Notes: generated by a model from the sequence alone, not told the origin. A stretch of DNA of 64,000 nucleotides from an uncultured Chryseobacterium sp. (GCA_913777465.1 CAJYRQ010000036.1:62001-126000), one strand, 5' to 3'; positions 27,701-33,891 are shown, counted from the stretch's first letter. Numbers and translations are program-made.

Positions 27701-27788
27701 TGCCCAGAGCCTGGGCTTTCTGCACGAGTGCCGTAACGGAAAGGGTGCCGTAACGCAGGCTGTGAAAAGAATGGCAATTAAGGTACAT
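24723..27788 (-). CDS. DNA polymerase III alpha subunit, DnaE2-like (short, damage-type)
   Basis: This 1021-residue C-family polymerase is shorter than housekeeping DnaE (about 1150-1500). It has a PHP domain (about 1-230), then the palm with GRGSGANSIVSYCLGIT and the catalytic PDFDVD at 344-349, then fingers (GVSLADADTLRRAMSGKG) with HhH and OB-fold regions. DnaE2-type enzymes do error-prone synthesis across lesions. The dinB gene starts the same transcript 12 bases upstream, and a divergent LexA-like repressor faces both. No imuA-like gene is visible. Use as a damage-induced polymerase is family and context knowledge. Confidence 0.88.
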   Translation of the reverse strand: MYLNCHSFHSLRYGTLSVTALVQKAQALGIKTLVLTDINTVTAIYDFKKQCDEAGIKPVAGMEIRKDNRLLYVAIAREFSGIGEINRMMTAHNCDGAELPETAPGFENVWVVYPLQNMPKKLKDNEYIGVREEELNFLVRPELNRLMDKMVILQPVTFISQKEYNLHMILRAIDKNTLLSKLSEHDICRKSEYLKSERELTEDFQFYPEIIRNTQQLINQCSFEFDFGKVRNKQHYTRSKASDLQMLKRLTYLGLKKRYGVDHAEARQRVERELQVIDESNFCSYFLITWDIVRYSNRMGLMHVGRGSGANSIVSYCLGITDICPLELDLYFERFLNLNRNSPPDFDVDWSWQDRDTILEYIFKRYGKEHVAFCGTNVQFKYKSIFREVGKVFGLPKEELDSLANDPVEKHDVNSIVKHVHRYGALMEKFPNQRSMHACGILISEEPITNFTALEMPPKGFPIAQFDMDTAEDMRLEKLDILSQRGLGTINDTVALIKKTRGIDVDIRDTRISKNEPKANECLAVGKTIGCFYIESPAMRGLLRRLKCDNYRTLVAASSIIRPGVAQSGMMREYIFRHNHPDQFEYFHPVFEENLKETYGIMVYQEDVIKIAQYFGGVSLADADTLRRAMSGKGRSIEKLQKVKANFFEKCKQEGHSEALTAEAFRQIESFAGYSFCKAHSASYAVESYQSLYLKVYYPLEFMVSVINNQGGFYRTEVYIHEAKKSGGDIQLPCINSSEVQTTLKGDRIYLGFGLLEGLETKIVNKMVDEREKDGSYTSLENFIRRVAAGVETIQTLIFIGAFRFTGKQKNELLVEARMLLVNFRPENRGMLLIEEPVQEFRLPELKRERFEDAFDEIEIIGFPVSCTPFDLLQTKYRGSVLVKDLARYHKRQVKMLAYLISRKHVPTKKGAMYFGTWIDANGEYFDTAHFPDSLKEYDFQGGGCYLLLGTVEIDYHFPTVTVHKMAKMQMIADPRYSFDQEKNYQVHGRIREDISMTSRKPYPQAHEIGLPRHRINNGMR

Positions 27789-27799
27789 AACAAAAAAGA

Positions 27800-28960
27800 T
27801 TAAAGGGTTGTTTTATTTTCTAAATCGAATCCCGAAGCCCTGCCGACAGCATCCGCTCCGAAACGGTTTTTCAGGTAATCCATGGCCTGGTATAAATTCA
27901 TCTGTTCTTCGGTATCTTCAAAGAGGTTCATCTGGTGGTTTCCGTGGACCAGGTCGGTAAACCGGAGGCCGATCAGACGGATCCGCATCCGGCGGGTATA
28001 TAACCGATTGAAAAGTTCCAGGGCAACTCTGGATAAGGTGTGGTCTGCCGAAGTGTAAGCCACCCGGCTCTTTTTGGTTTCGGTATCGAAATTGGCATAC
28101 CGGATCTTTACAACCACCGTCGACGTGAGCCATTTTTCCTGTCTGAGCTGGTAAGCCAGCTTTTCCGACATTCCGGTAAGGATTCTTTTCAGTTCCGGGA
28201 TATCCATCGTATCCGTTGAAAAAGTATCTTCCGTAGAAATGGATTTGCGTTCGGAGTACGGGATTACCGGATTTTCATCAATGCCATTGGCTTTTTTCCA
28301 CAGTTCTTTGCCGTTGTTTCCGATCATCTGCTGAAGGACCAGGACGGGCATTTCGGATAAGGTCTGAATGGTACGGACCCCTACCCTGGAAAGCAGCTGG
28401 AATGTTTTATCGCCAACCATCGGAATCTTCCTAATAGACAAAGGGTTTAAAAACGGCCGGATCTGCGTTTCCCGGATTTCCATTTTCCCGGCAGGCTTGG
28501 CTTCTCCGGTTCCGATCTTGGAAACGGTTTTGTTGGCGGATAAAGCAAAACTTATGGGCAAGCCGGTTTCTTTTTTTACAGCCGCTACAATTTCCTGGGT
28601 CCACTGATAGCAGCCGAAAAACTTATCCATTCCGGAAAGGTCCAGGTAAAATTCATCAATGCTTGCCTTCTCCATCACCGGCACCCTTTCCCTGATAATA
28701 TCCGTTACAGTGTGGGACAGATTTGAGTACAGCTCATAATCCCCTTTGATGATCTTTGCTTCCGGGCAAAGCCGAAGGGCCATCCGGATCGGCATGGCAG
28801 ACCGTACCCCGAACTGGCGGGCCTCATAGGAGCATGACGCAACGACTCCACGGTCGCCTCCTCCAACGATAAGAGGAATACCGTCAAGCTGAGAGTTGTT
28901 AAGCCTCTCACAGGATACAAAAAATGAATCCAGATCCATATGTACAATTGCTCGGTCCAC
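27800..28960 (-). CDS. dinB: DNA polymerase IV-like Y-family polymerase
   Basis: This 386-residue polymerase starts with GTG at 28960: the segment RAIVHMDLDSFF is conserved and needs residues upstream of the in-frame ATG at codon 8. Catalytic residues are visible as Asp in HMDLDSFF and SIDEFYLDLSG (DE pair). The helix-hairpin-helix region and little-finger domain follow. DinB bypasses lesions with low fidelity. Its promoter has a TAATTTTG box at 28972-28965 on the minus strand, so transcription would begin almost at the GTG, giving a leaderless or nearly leaderless message. The downstream DnaE2-like gene is 12 bases away. Confidence 0.92.
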   Translation of the reverse strand: MDRAIVHMDLDSFFVSCERLNNSQLDGIPLIVGGGDRGVVASCSYEARQFGVRSAMPIRMALRLCPEAKIIKGDYELYSNLSHTVTDIIRERVPVMEKASIDEFYLDLSGMDKFFGCYQWTQEIVAAVKKETGLPISFALSANKTVSKIGTGEAKPAGKMEIRETQIRPFLNPLSIRKIPMVGDKTFQLLSRVGVRTIQTLSEMPVLVLQQMIGNNGKELWKKANGIDENPVIPYSERKSISTEDTFSTDTMDIPELKRILTGMSEKLAYQLRQEKWLTSTVVVKIRYANFDTETKKSRVAYTSADHTLSRVALELFNRLYTRRMRIRLIGLRFTDLVHGNHQMNLFEDTEEQMNLYQAMDYLKNRFGADAVGRASGFDLENKTTL

Positions 28961-29022
28961 GTGACAAAATTAGTTACGTTTTTAAACAAAATTTGTATTT
29001 TTGTTGTTACAAATTATAACAA
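28959..29022. promoter_or_regulatory. Divergent promoter with two inverted repeats (polymerase cassette / XRE-S24)
   Basis: TTGTTA (29004-29009) and TAACAA (29017-29022) form an inverted repeat from just past the TATTTTTG -7 box (28996-29003) to the first base of the XRE-S24 start codon. A second imperfect repeat, ACGTGAC (28959-28965) and GTTACGT (28973-28979), overlaps the minus-strand -7 box and the dinB start. Repressor binding would block both promoters. Confidence 0.7.
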
Positions 29023-29792
29023 TGTCAGTTTTTTCAGATAACATCAGGTTTTTAAGAGGTAAGAAAGCTATTACCCAACAGGATTTGGCGGACACTTTAA
29101 TCATTACCCGGTCACGGTATGTTTCTTACGAAGACGGGCGATCAGAGCCGCCGATTGAAGTATTGGTAAAGATTTCCAAGTTTTTCAATGTCAGCATTGA
29201 TCTTCTGGTGTCGGTGGATATCCGGAAATATCCGCTGGAAGAAATCTTAAGGCTGCCTGACAACCGGATTGTCTTGCCGGTGGTCGTGGATCGATTGGGC
29301 AACAACAGCATTGAGATCGTTCCGCAAAAAGCATCGATGGGCTATTTGTCGGGGTACAGCGATCCTGAGTATATCGAAAGCCTGCAGAGAATTTCCCTTC
29401 CTTTTCTGGTTAACGGAAAGTACAGGGCTTTTCCTGCTAAGGGAGATTCTATGCCGCCGTTCAGGGATGGTTCTTATATTATCGGAAAATACGTGGAAAA
29501 TATTGAAGATTTGAAGCCCAATAAAAGCTATGTTTTCGTTACCCTGAACGACGGCATTTCCTATAAAAGACTGAAGGCAAAGAAGAAAAAATCGATCACC
29601 GTAGCTGCGGACAATTCATTTTATCAGCCCTATGAGATCCCGTTGGGTGAAATTGTGGAAATCTGGCAATATGCTTCAGGAATTTTCCCGGAGGATTTCG
29701 AGCCGGACAATATGGAAAATTATAATTTAAAAGATATGTTCTTGGAATTGAGAAGCGACATTAGAAAACTGAATGATAAAATTTCCAGATAA
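29022..29792 (+). CDS. LexA-like repressor (XRE HTH + S24 peptidase domain)
   Basis: The start is the ATG at 29022 (256 residues); the frame's upstream part would overlap the operator and is rejected. An XRE HTH (about 5-60) is followed by an S24 domain with Ser143 in AKGDSMPPF and Lys182 in ISYKRLK. In related repressors the self-cleavage site is Ala-Gly or Cys-Gly; here the matching place reads KASMGYL, with Met106-Gly107, so cleavage efficiency may differ. It sits divergent to dinB-dnaE2, and is their likely damage-relieved repressor. It also has a coiled C-terminal tail of about 30 residues. Confidence 0.9.
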   Translation: MSVFSDNIRFLRGKKAITQQDLADTLIITRSRYVSYEDGRSEPPIEVLVKISKFFNVSIDLLVSVDIRKYPLEEILRLPDNRIVLPVVVDRLGNNSIEIVPQKASMGYLSGYSDPEYIESLQRISLPFLVNGKYRAFPAKGDSMPPFRDGSYIIGKYVENIEDLKPNKSYVFVTLNDGISYKRLKAKKKKSITVAADNSFYQPYEIPLGEIVEIWQYASGIFPEDFEPDNMENYNLKDMFLELRSDIRKLNDKISR

Positions 29793-29892
29793 TATATTTA
29801 TTGGCTTAATTTCGGACAGACCGTAATTTATATTTCTCATTTCCAGATTATTAGTATTAAATTTAATTAAACTGCGATAATAAATAATTATA

Positions 29893-29926
29893 CGTCAAGT
29901 TTTGTCGCACCCCGCATTTACCTTTG
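29893..29926 (+). promoter_or_regulatory. Palindrome-promoter, copy 1 (M15 peptidase)
   Basis: The box CGTCAAGTTTTGTCG (29893-29907) is followed after 11 bases by TACCTTTG (29919-29926). The spacing is the same in all six copies. The peptidase ATG lies 29 bases downstream of the -7 box. Confidence 0.9.
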
Positions 29927-29954
29927 TATTCCAGAACACTAACACATTGAGAAT

Positions 29955-30455
29955 ATGGACAAAGTAACTTTACAAAGAATTGCAAAACTTCATCCTTCGG
30001 TAAGAGCGGAAGTAAAACAGATTATTAAGGAATGCGACGAGGCCCTTACCGGAAGGGCAAAAGTAAGAGTCACCCAGGGCCTGCGAAGTTTTGAAGAACA
30101 GGAAAAGCTGTACGCCATCGGAAGAATTACCTCCGGGAAAAAAGTAACCAACGCCAAAGCAGGGCAAAGCATCCACAATTACGGATTAGCAGTCGATATC
30201 TGCCTGATGATCGACGGAAAAACGGCCAGCTGGGATACGGCAAAAGACTGGGATAATGACCAGGTAGCCGACTGGTACGAATGCGTGAAAATTTTCGCCA
30301 GACATGGCTGGGACTGGGGCGGAAACTGGAAAACGTTTAAGGACCTTCCGCATTTTGAAAAGAAAAGCATTGTAACGGCCAAGGGTACCATAAAAACCAG
30401 CTGGAGGACCCTGCTGAAAATGAAAACGGATAAAGACGGATATGTGATTATGTAA
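29955..30455 (+). CDS. M15-family peptidase (endolysin-like L-Ala-D-Glu/D-Ala-D-Ala peptidase)
   Basis: This 166-residue protein has the Zn-peptidase pattern of the M15 family: RVTQGLRSFEEQEKLYA, then SIHNYGLAVDI (His and Asp zinc ligands) and DLPHFEK (the third ligand His). This architecture is close to phage endolysins and CwlK. No signal peptide is visible, so it would need another route, or lysis, to reach the wall. It follows the shared palindrome promoter copy 1 and has its own terminator. Phage origin is plausible but not proven by neighbours. Confidence 0.9.
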   Translation: MDKVTLQRIAKLHPSVRAEVKQIIKECDEALTGRAKVRVTQGLRSFEEQEKLYAIGRITSGKKVTNAKAGQSIHNYGLAVDICLMIDGKTASWDTAKDWDNDQVADWYECVKIFARHGWDWGGNWKTFKDLPHFEKKSIVTAKGTIKTSWRTLLKMKTDKDGYVIM

Positions 30456-30623
30456 CATCCATCCTGCAAAACCGAATTGAATGATTGCAGGAATCCAAAT
30501 ATACATCTGGTGGATGCGCAGGAAAAGAAAAGCAGTTTGCCGGAAGGTTCAAAAATTTCCCGGAATTATAAGATCCTGTTAATTAATTTCCGCTAAAAAC
30601 CGATGGGTATTGAAAACACTGAA

Positions 30624-30654
30624 ATAAATTCTCTAAAAAGAGAATTTATTTTTT
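30624..30654 (+). terminator. Rho-independent terminator after the M15 peptidase
   Basis: ATAAATTCTCT (30624-30634) and AGAGAATTTAT (30639-30649) form a perfect 11-bp stem with an AAAA loop, followed by T. The gap 30456-30813 holds this, promoter copy 2 and the 5'-UTR hairpin at 30732-30766. Confidence 0.85.
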
Positions 30655-30658
30655 AATA

Positions 30659-30692
30659 CGACGAGTTTTGTCGCTTTGCCATTCTACCTTTG
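30659..30692 (+). promoter_or_regulatory. Palindrome-promoter, copy 2 (patatin)
   Basis: CGACGAGTTTTGTCG (30659-30673), then 11 bases, then TACCTTTG (30685-30692). It follows the M15 terminator within five bases. Confidence 0.9.
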
Positions 30693-30731
30693 CTTCAGAA
30701 GAAACACCAAAACAACTTCATACCACGAGAT

Positions 30732-30766
30732 AAAACCAATAGTTATTATATGACGCTATTGGTTTT
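30732..30766 (+). promoter_or_regulatory. Hairpin in the patatin 5' leader
   Basis: AAAACCAATAG (30732-30742) pairs perfectly with CTATTGGTTTT (30756-30766) with a 13-base loop. It lies in the roughly 115-base leader before the patatin start at 30814. It may act as an attenuator or stability element; the role is inferred. Confidence 0.6.
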
Positions 30767-30813
30767 ACTTGTCTAAAGTTGCCTGATGTTTCGTTCAAAA
30801 AGCGAAAAATCAT

Positions 30814-31851
30814 ATGAAAAAGACAACCATTCTTTCTTTGGACGGGGGCGGAATCAGGGGAATTATCACCTGCATTATTCTGCGTTACATAGAAGAGCAG
30901 CTTCAGTTGCATGATAAACCCAATGCAAGGCTCGGCGACTATTTCGACTTTGTTGCGGGAAGCAGCACAGGCGGACTGATTGCGTCTATTATTTTATGCC
31001 CCGATGAACACCGTAAAGCAAAATATTCGATCCAGAAAGGATTGGAACTGTATGCTGAAAAAGGTGGCGACATATTCCAGGTTTCTTTTTGGGAACGCCT
31101 GGTCAATCCTTTCGGATTGCTGAACGAAAAAATATCCCAGGAAGCCCTGGAAAAGAACCTGAACGACTTTTTTGGAAATTTAGAATTAAAAGAACTGATT
31201 AAGCCCTGCTTAATCACAAGCTATGACATAGAAAACAGAAGAGCCAAGTTATTCAATTCCTGGAAAGCCAATCTGAGTACCGATAATTTTTATGTAAAAG
31301 ACGTCTGCAGGGCTACTTCTGCAGCACCTACGTATTTCAGTCCGGTACAGATCAAATCCATGTACGGACAGATCTTCAGCCTGATCGACGGCGGAATGTT
31401 TGCCAACAACCCGGCACTCTGCGCATATGCCGAAGCACGGAAAATTCCTTTTGCAGAAGTTTTGAAAAACCATCAGAAAGCCAATATGCCGACTGTAAAT
31501 GATATGATTATCATCTCAATAGGAACCGGAATCGAAGCCAGGCCGTATTCTTTCAGGAAAATGCAGAAATCCGGAAAACTCGGTTGGGTGAATCCCATTA
31601 TTGATATCCTGATGTCTGCCAATGCGGAAACCGTGGATTATCAACTCTGCCAGATGTTCCAGACGTTAGGATTGAGAAACCAGAAAAATTATTACCGGTT
31701 GAATCCGTCATTGAAAAACGCTTCTCCTGCCATGGACAATGTAAGAAGATCCAACATTGAAGGTTTAATCCAAGCCGGATTGTGTTATATTGATGATCAC
31801 AGGGAAACTTTGAATCAGATTGTACAGAAATTAATCAAGAATAAAATATAA
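30814..31851 (+). CDS. Patatin-like phospholipase
   Basis: This 345-residue cytoplasmic enzyme has the patatin dyad: the oxyanion loop LSLDGGGIRG at the N-terminus, the nucleophile in VAGSSTGGLIA (GxSxG), and the acid in LIDGGMFANNP (DGG). It would cleave acyl chains from membrane lipids. Similar patatins serve as effectors in CBASS (CapV type), but no cyclase, HORMA or Trip13 gene is adjacent. It is placed behind palindrome promoter copy 2 with a long leader. A membrane-damaging effector in the same regulon as a wall-cutting M15 enzyme is notable. Confidence 0.9.
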   Translation: MKKTTILSLDGGGIRGIITCIILRYIEEQLQLHDKPNARLGDYFDFVAGSSTGGLIASIILCPDEHRKAKYSIQKGLELYAEKGGDIFQVSFWERLVNPFGLLNEKISQEALEKNLNDFFGNLELKELIKPCLITSYDIENRRAKLFNSWKANLSTDNFYVKDVCRATSAAPTYFSPVQIKSMYGQIFSLIDGGMFANNPALCAYAEARKIPFAEVLKNHQKANMPTVNDMIIISIGTGIEARPYSFRKMQKSGKLGWVNPIIDILMSANAETVDYQLCQMFQTLGLRNQKNYYRLNPSLKNASPAMDNVRRSNIEGLIQAGLCYIDDHRETLNQIVQKLIKNKI

Positions 31852-31860
31852 GCTCTTAAC

Positions 31861-31888
31861 CTTATAATTATGCAGTATAAGCTTTTTT
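31861..31888 (+). terminator. Weak terminator-like hairpin after the patatin gene
   Basis: CTTATA (31861-31866) pairs with TATAAG (31876-31881), followed by C and six T. The stem is short and A/T-rich. It begins the 433-base stretch (31852-32284), which otherwise holds one doubtful ORF and palindrome promoter copy 3. Confidence 0.45.
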
Positions 31889-31925
31889 GATTATATTAAT
31901 TTAAATTAATATAGGAAACAATAAG

Positions 31926-32147
31926 ATGAGAATCGCTCTTCTGATGAGCACCTTATTTTCATATCAGGTTATTTCATGGCATATTCTTTTCGATTATTTC
32001 ATTTCTACCATTACAAAAGACGGGCACTTGTATATGCCTATGGAAAATGTCCCCAGTATCAGAAATCACAGTAAGGATCATCACAGTCATTTTTTTATCC
32101 TTGTCAGAAAGTATATAAAAGAAATTTTAAATTTTTTTCCAAATTAA
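31926..32147 (+). CDS. Doubtful small ORF, unknown
   Basis: This 73-residue frame lies between the patatin terminator and promoter copy 3. It has a hydrophobic N-terminal stretch (about 1-30), then a His-rich segment (KDHHSHFF). No family, clear promoter or ribosome site supports it, though codon choice is not absurd. It may be a short membrane protein or chance. It is reported only because it fills the gap. Confidence 0.25.
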   Translation: MRIALLMSTLFSYQVISWHILFDYFISTITKDGHLYMPMENVPSIRNHSKDHHSHFFILVRKYIKEILNFFPN

Positions 32148-32156
32148 AAAATAACA

Positions 32157-32190
32157 CGTCAAGTTTTGACGCCGGCAGCCTATACCTTTG
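32157..32190 (+). promoter_or_regulatory. Palindrome-promoter, copy 3 (microprotein 1)
   Basis: CGTCAAGTTTTGACG (32157-32171) is a perfect palindrome around GTT; 11 bases later comes TACCTTTG (32183-32190). The microprotein start is 95 bases further on. Confidence 0.92.
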
Positions 32191-32284
32191 AAACATAAAA
32201 TAAAGGAAATAAAATTAAACCTAATAACTTTTGAATTCAACACCCATTCATCCCGATTGTAAAACCAAAAACCGCAGAAAAAAT

Positions 32285-32440
32285 ATGGAAACAAAAAATT
32301 GTACTTCAGACATTACCTTTGATCAGGCACGCTATACCATAGAATGGAGCGATATCGAAAATACCGAAGCAGATTACGACAACTATCTCAACAATCTTAA
32401 AAACGTATTCCGGCAGGGTACGAAAATAATATATTCTTAA
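32285..32440 (+). CDS. Acidic microprotein 1 (51 aa), unknown family
   Basis: The start is set at 32285 by alignment with the paralogue at 33629: both begin METxNxxSDIxF and share IEWxDIENxExD, a YLN motif and a final FRQ. This copy ends in GTKIIYS. Strong conservation of the middle but not of the tail argues that both are real proteins. Net charge is negative. There is no signal peptide, Cys-rich core or GG leader. It has promoter copy 3 upstream and an unusual long-loop hairpin downstream. Possible roles: inhibitor, small regulator or peptide precursor; none is established. Confidence 0.75.
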   Translation: METKNCTSDITFDQARYTIEWSDIENTEADYDNYLNNLKNVFRQGTKIIYS

Positions 32441-32446
32441 ATAATT

Positions 32447-32554
32447 CACGGTTCCGCAGCTGTCCGACATTCTATTATTCCCCTCATCCTTTTTATGTCT
32501 CATTTCTTTGAATCACCATTCACACTATGCCGGACAGCGGGAACCGTGTTTTTT
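32447..32554 (+). terminator. Long-loop hairpin terminator / possible small RNA after microprotein 1
   Basis: The arm at 32447-32466 (CACGGTTCC, then GCTGTCCG) pairs with 32531-32548 (CGGACAGC, then GGAACCGTG) with a small bulge, enclosing a 64-base pyrimidine-rich loop, and is followed by six T. Such a long loop is unusual for a simple terminator. A related but weaker structure follows the paralogous gene at 33810. Confidence 0.75.
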
Positions 32555-32620
32555 AAATAATTAGCGTATCTTGATAAGATAATTATGGAAATAATATAGA
32601 AATATATTAGAAAATAAATT

Positions 32621-32848
32621 GTGAGGCAAATAATAATTAAAAGAAAAGAAAATCAAGGTTTGAATATTTTAAAAGTATTGGCCGTTTTTCGTGATAAAAA
32701 TTTAATTTTATCATTAGAAGATATAGCTTATTATTTAAAAATGCATGAAGATCATGATTAGATTATCGTAAAATCCGGTTATGACCATTTAGATAATATT
32801 TTTGAAATTCTCACCGACGAAGGGATCCATTTCAAAATTAAAGAATAA
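32621..32848 (+). pseudogene. Small ORF interrupted by an in-frame amber codon
   Basis: Reading from GTG at 32621, 46 sense codons lead to TAG at 32759-32761. The same frame then continues open for 28 more codons to TAA at 32846-32848, with a natural-looking sequence (KSGYDHLDNIFEILTDEG). The simplest reading is a 75-residue gene broken by one substitution. No family is recognised. The first part (SLEDIAYYLKMHED) could be a winged-helix or HTH remnant. Confidence 0.55.
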
Positions 32849-32890
32849 ATAATGTAAATCAATGATATCTGTTCTACAAAAATTTTACGG

Positions 32891-33420
32891 ATGATAAATC
32901 ACCAATTAACAGAATGGCTGTATTACGAACACATTTACAGATGGGCTCTGGATAAATCTGAATATTACGATCCAAAATATGTAGAAATGTTACCTGAAAA
33001 AGAAAAATTCCTTGAATATATCATGACATGCAATACTCAGGAATTTATAAATGTGTTGATTTACATTTTCAAGGAAAAATATCCTGTAAATCATATGAGT
33101 ATAGATGCTCGTCTTAGCTGGGATAAACAAAAAAAGACTGTATCGAAGGTAAATGTTTCCGTAAGGCTGCTGATATCAAGAGTATTTATTTTATAGAAGA
33201 TAAGGATTATTACAATCTGGATAAAGTGAGGCTGGAATTTTCCTCTTCACAGCCTGATGCAAGAGACTGGGTAAAACAGGGATTGCTGGGAAAGACCTAC
33301 CAAGAACAAAATGCTTCCAGAGAAACCGTTTTTTCTTTTCAGGACGAAATTTTACAATTCATAAAAGTAAGTGATAAAGGGCTCCTGATCCAGCTTAATC
33401 CGGATCAGCTTCCGGAATAA
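32891..33420 (+). pseudogene. Gene split by a -1 frameshift at an A_AAA_AAG heptamer
   Basis: The frame from ATG 32891 (MINHQLTEWLYYEHIYRW) runs to TAG at 33194-33196. Another frame, without an ATG of its own, carries a good protein sequence up to TAA at 33418-33420. They join if the ribosome slips back one base at A_AAA_AAG (33130-33136), which is exactly in register with the zero frame; the join reads QKKDCIEG and gives 176 residues. An equal explanation is loss of one A from an A8 tract. The second half includes ARDWVKQGLLGKTYQEQN. No family is recognised. Confidence 0.6.
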
Positions 33421-33427
33421 ACAGATG

Positions 33428-33453
33428 CCGTCTCTTTGTGAGGCGGTTTTTTT
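33428..33453 (+). terminator. Rho-independent terminator
   Basis: CCGTCTC (33428-33434) pairs with GAGGCGG (33440-33446), with one G-U pair, followed by seven T. It marks the end of the frameshifted gene, which suggests that gene once was, or still is, a working unit. Confidence 0.8.
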
Positions 33454-33538
33454 AATTACAGAAAAAAATTAGAGCAGCCTATATTTTTGCGTGAACCTCC
33501 TGAAAGAATCTTTCAATTTTTTCAAATAAAAAATAACA

Positions 33539-33572
33539 CGTCAAGTTTTGACGTTTCCCGCTTCTACCTTTG
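33539..33572 (+). promoter_or_regulatory. Palindrome-promoter, copy 4 (microprotein 2)
   Basis: CGTCAAGTTTTGACG (33539-33553) is identical to copy 3, and TACCTTTG follows 11 bases later (33565-33572). Flanking AAATAACA is also shared with copy 3, consistent with duplication of promoter plus gene. Confidence 0.92.
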
Positions 33573-33628
33573 GATTATAATCATAAAACAGGACAGTAAA
33601 GCTGTCTGAAATAATACCAAAGGAAAAC

Positions 33629-33799
33629 ATGGAAACACCCAATCACAATTCCGATATACACTTCATTGAAGATCTTGATACGATTGAATGGATCGATATC
33701 GAAAACGCCGAATTAGACTCTTACAATTACCTCAACGATATTGAGAACTTTTTCCGCCAGGACTCTGAAAATAATATGTCCGAAGAAAAAATTTTCTGA
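33629..33799 (+). CDS. Acidic microprotein 2 (56 aa), paralogue of microprotein 1
   Basis: This short gene begins METPNHNSDIHF and contains IEWIDIENAELD, then YNYLNDIENFFRQ, matching the 51-residue protein at 32285. It has a four-residue insertion (IEDL region) and a different tail (SEENNM-like, ending EEKIF). It has palindrome promoter copy 4 upstream. Composition is strongly acidic, with no membrane segment or signal peptide. Two copies within 1.4 kb, each with the same promoter and a related 3' structure, point to a selected function that I cannot name. Confidence 0.78.
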   Translation: METPNHNSDIHFIEDLDTIEWIDIENAELDSYNYLNDIENFFRQDSENNMSEEKIF

Positions 33800-33809
33800 T
33801 CAAAATTGC

Positions 33810-33891
33810 CCGCTCCGCAACTGCCTGAACTTATAACCCTAACATACCCCCGAACGCCATTTACAAAACATAGACAGACGGAGCAGATTTT
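33810..33891 (+). other. Inverted-repeat structure after microprotein 2
   Basis: CCGCTCCG (33810-33817) can pair with CGGAGCAG (33879-33886) with one mismatch, and an inner CTGCCTG faces AGACAG; a T run follows. The order and sequence of the left arm (TCCGCA-CTG-C-GA) match the stronger hairpin at 32447. The gap 33800-34125 holds this and promoter copy 5. Confidence 0.5.

Noticed and set aside
28965-28991. dinB promoter as a member of the palindrome family
   Set aside because: TTTTG-N14-TAATTTTG has the right spacing on the minus strand, but the palindrome arms are absent; the XRE-S24 repressor is a sufficient explanation.
30814-31851. A CBASS defence operon around the patatin
   Set aside because: No CD-NTase, HORMA, Trip13 or ubiquitin-like genes are adjacent. 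The patatin has its own promoter and terminator.
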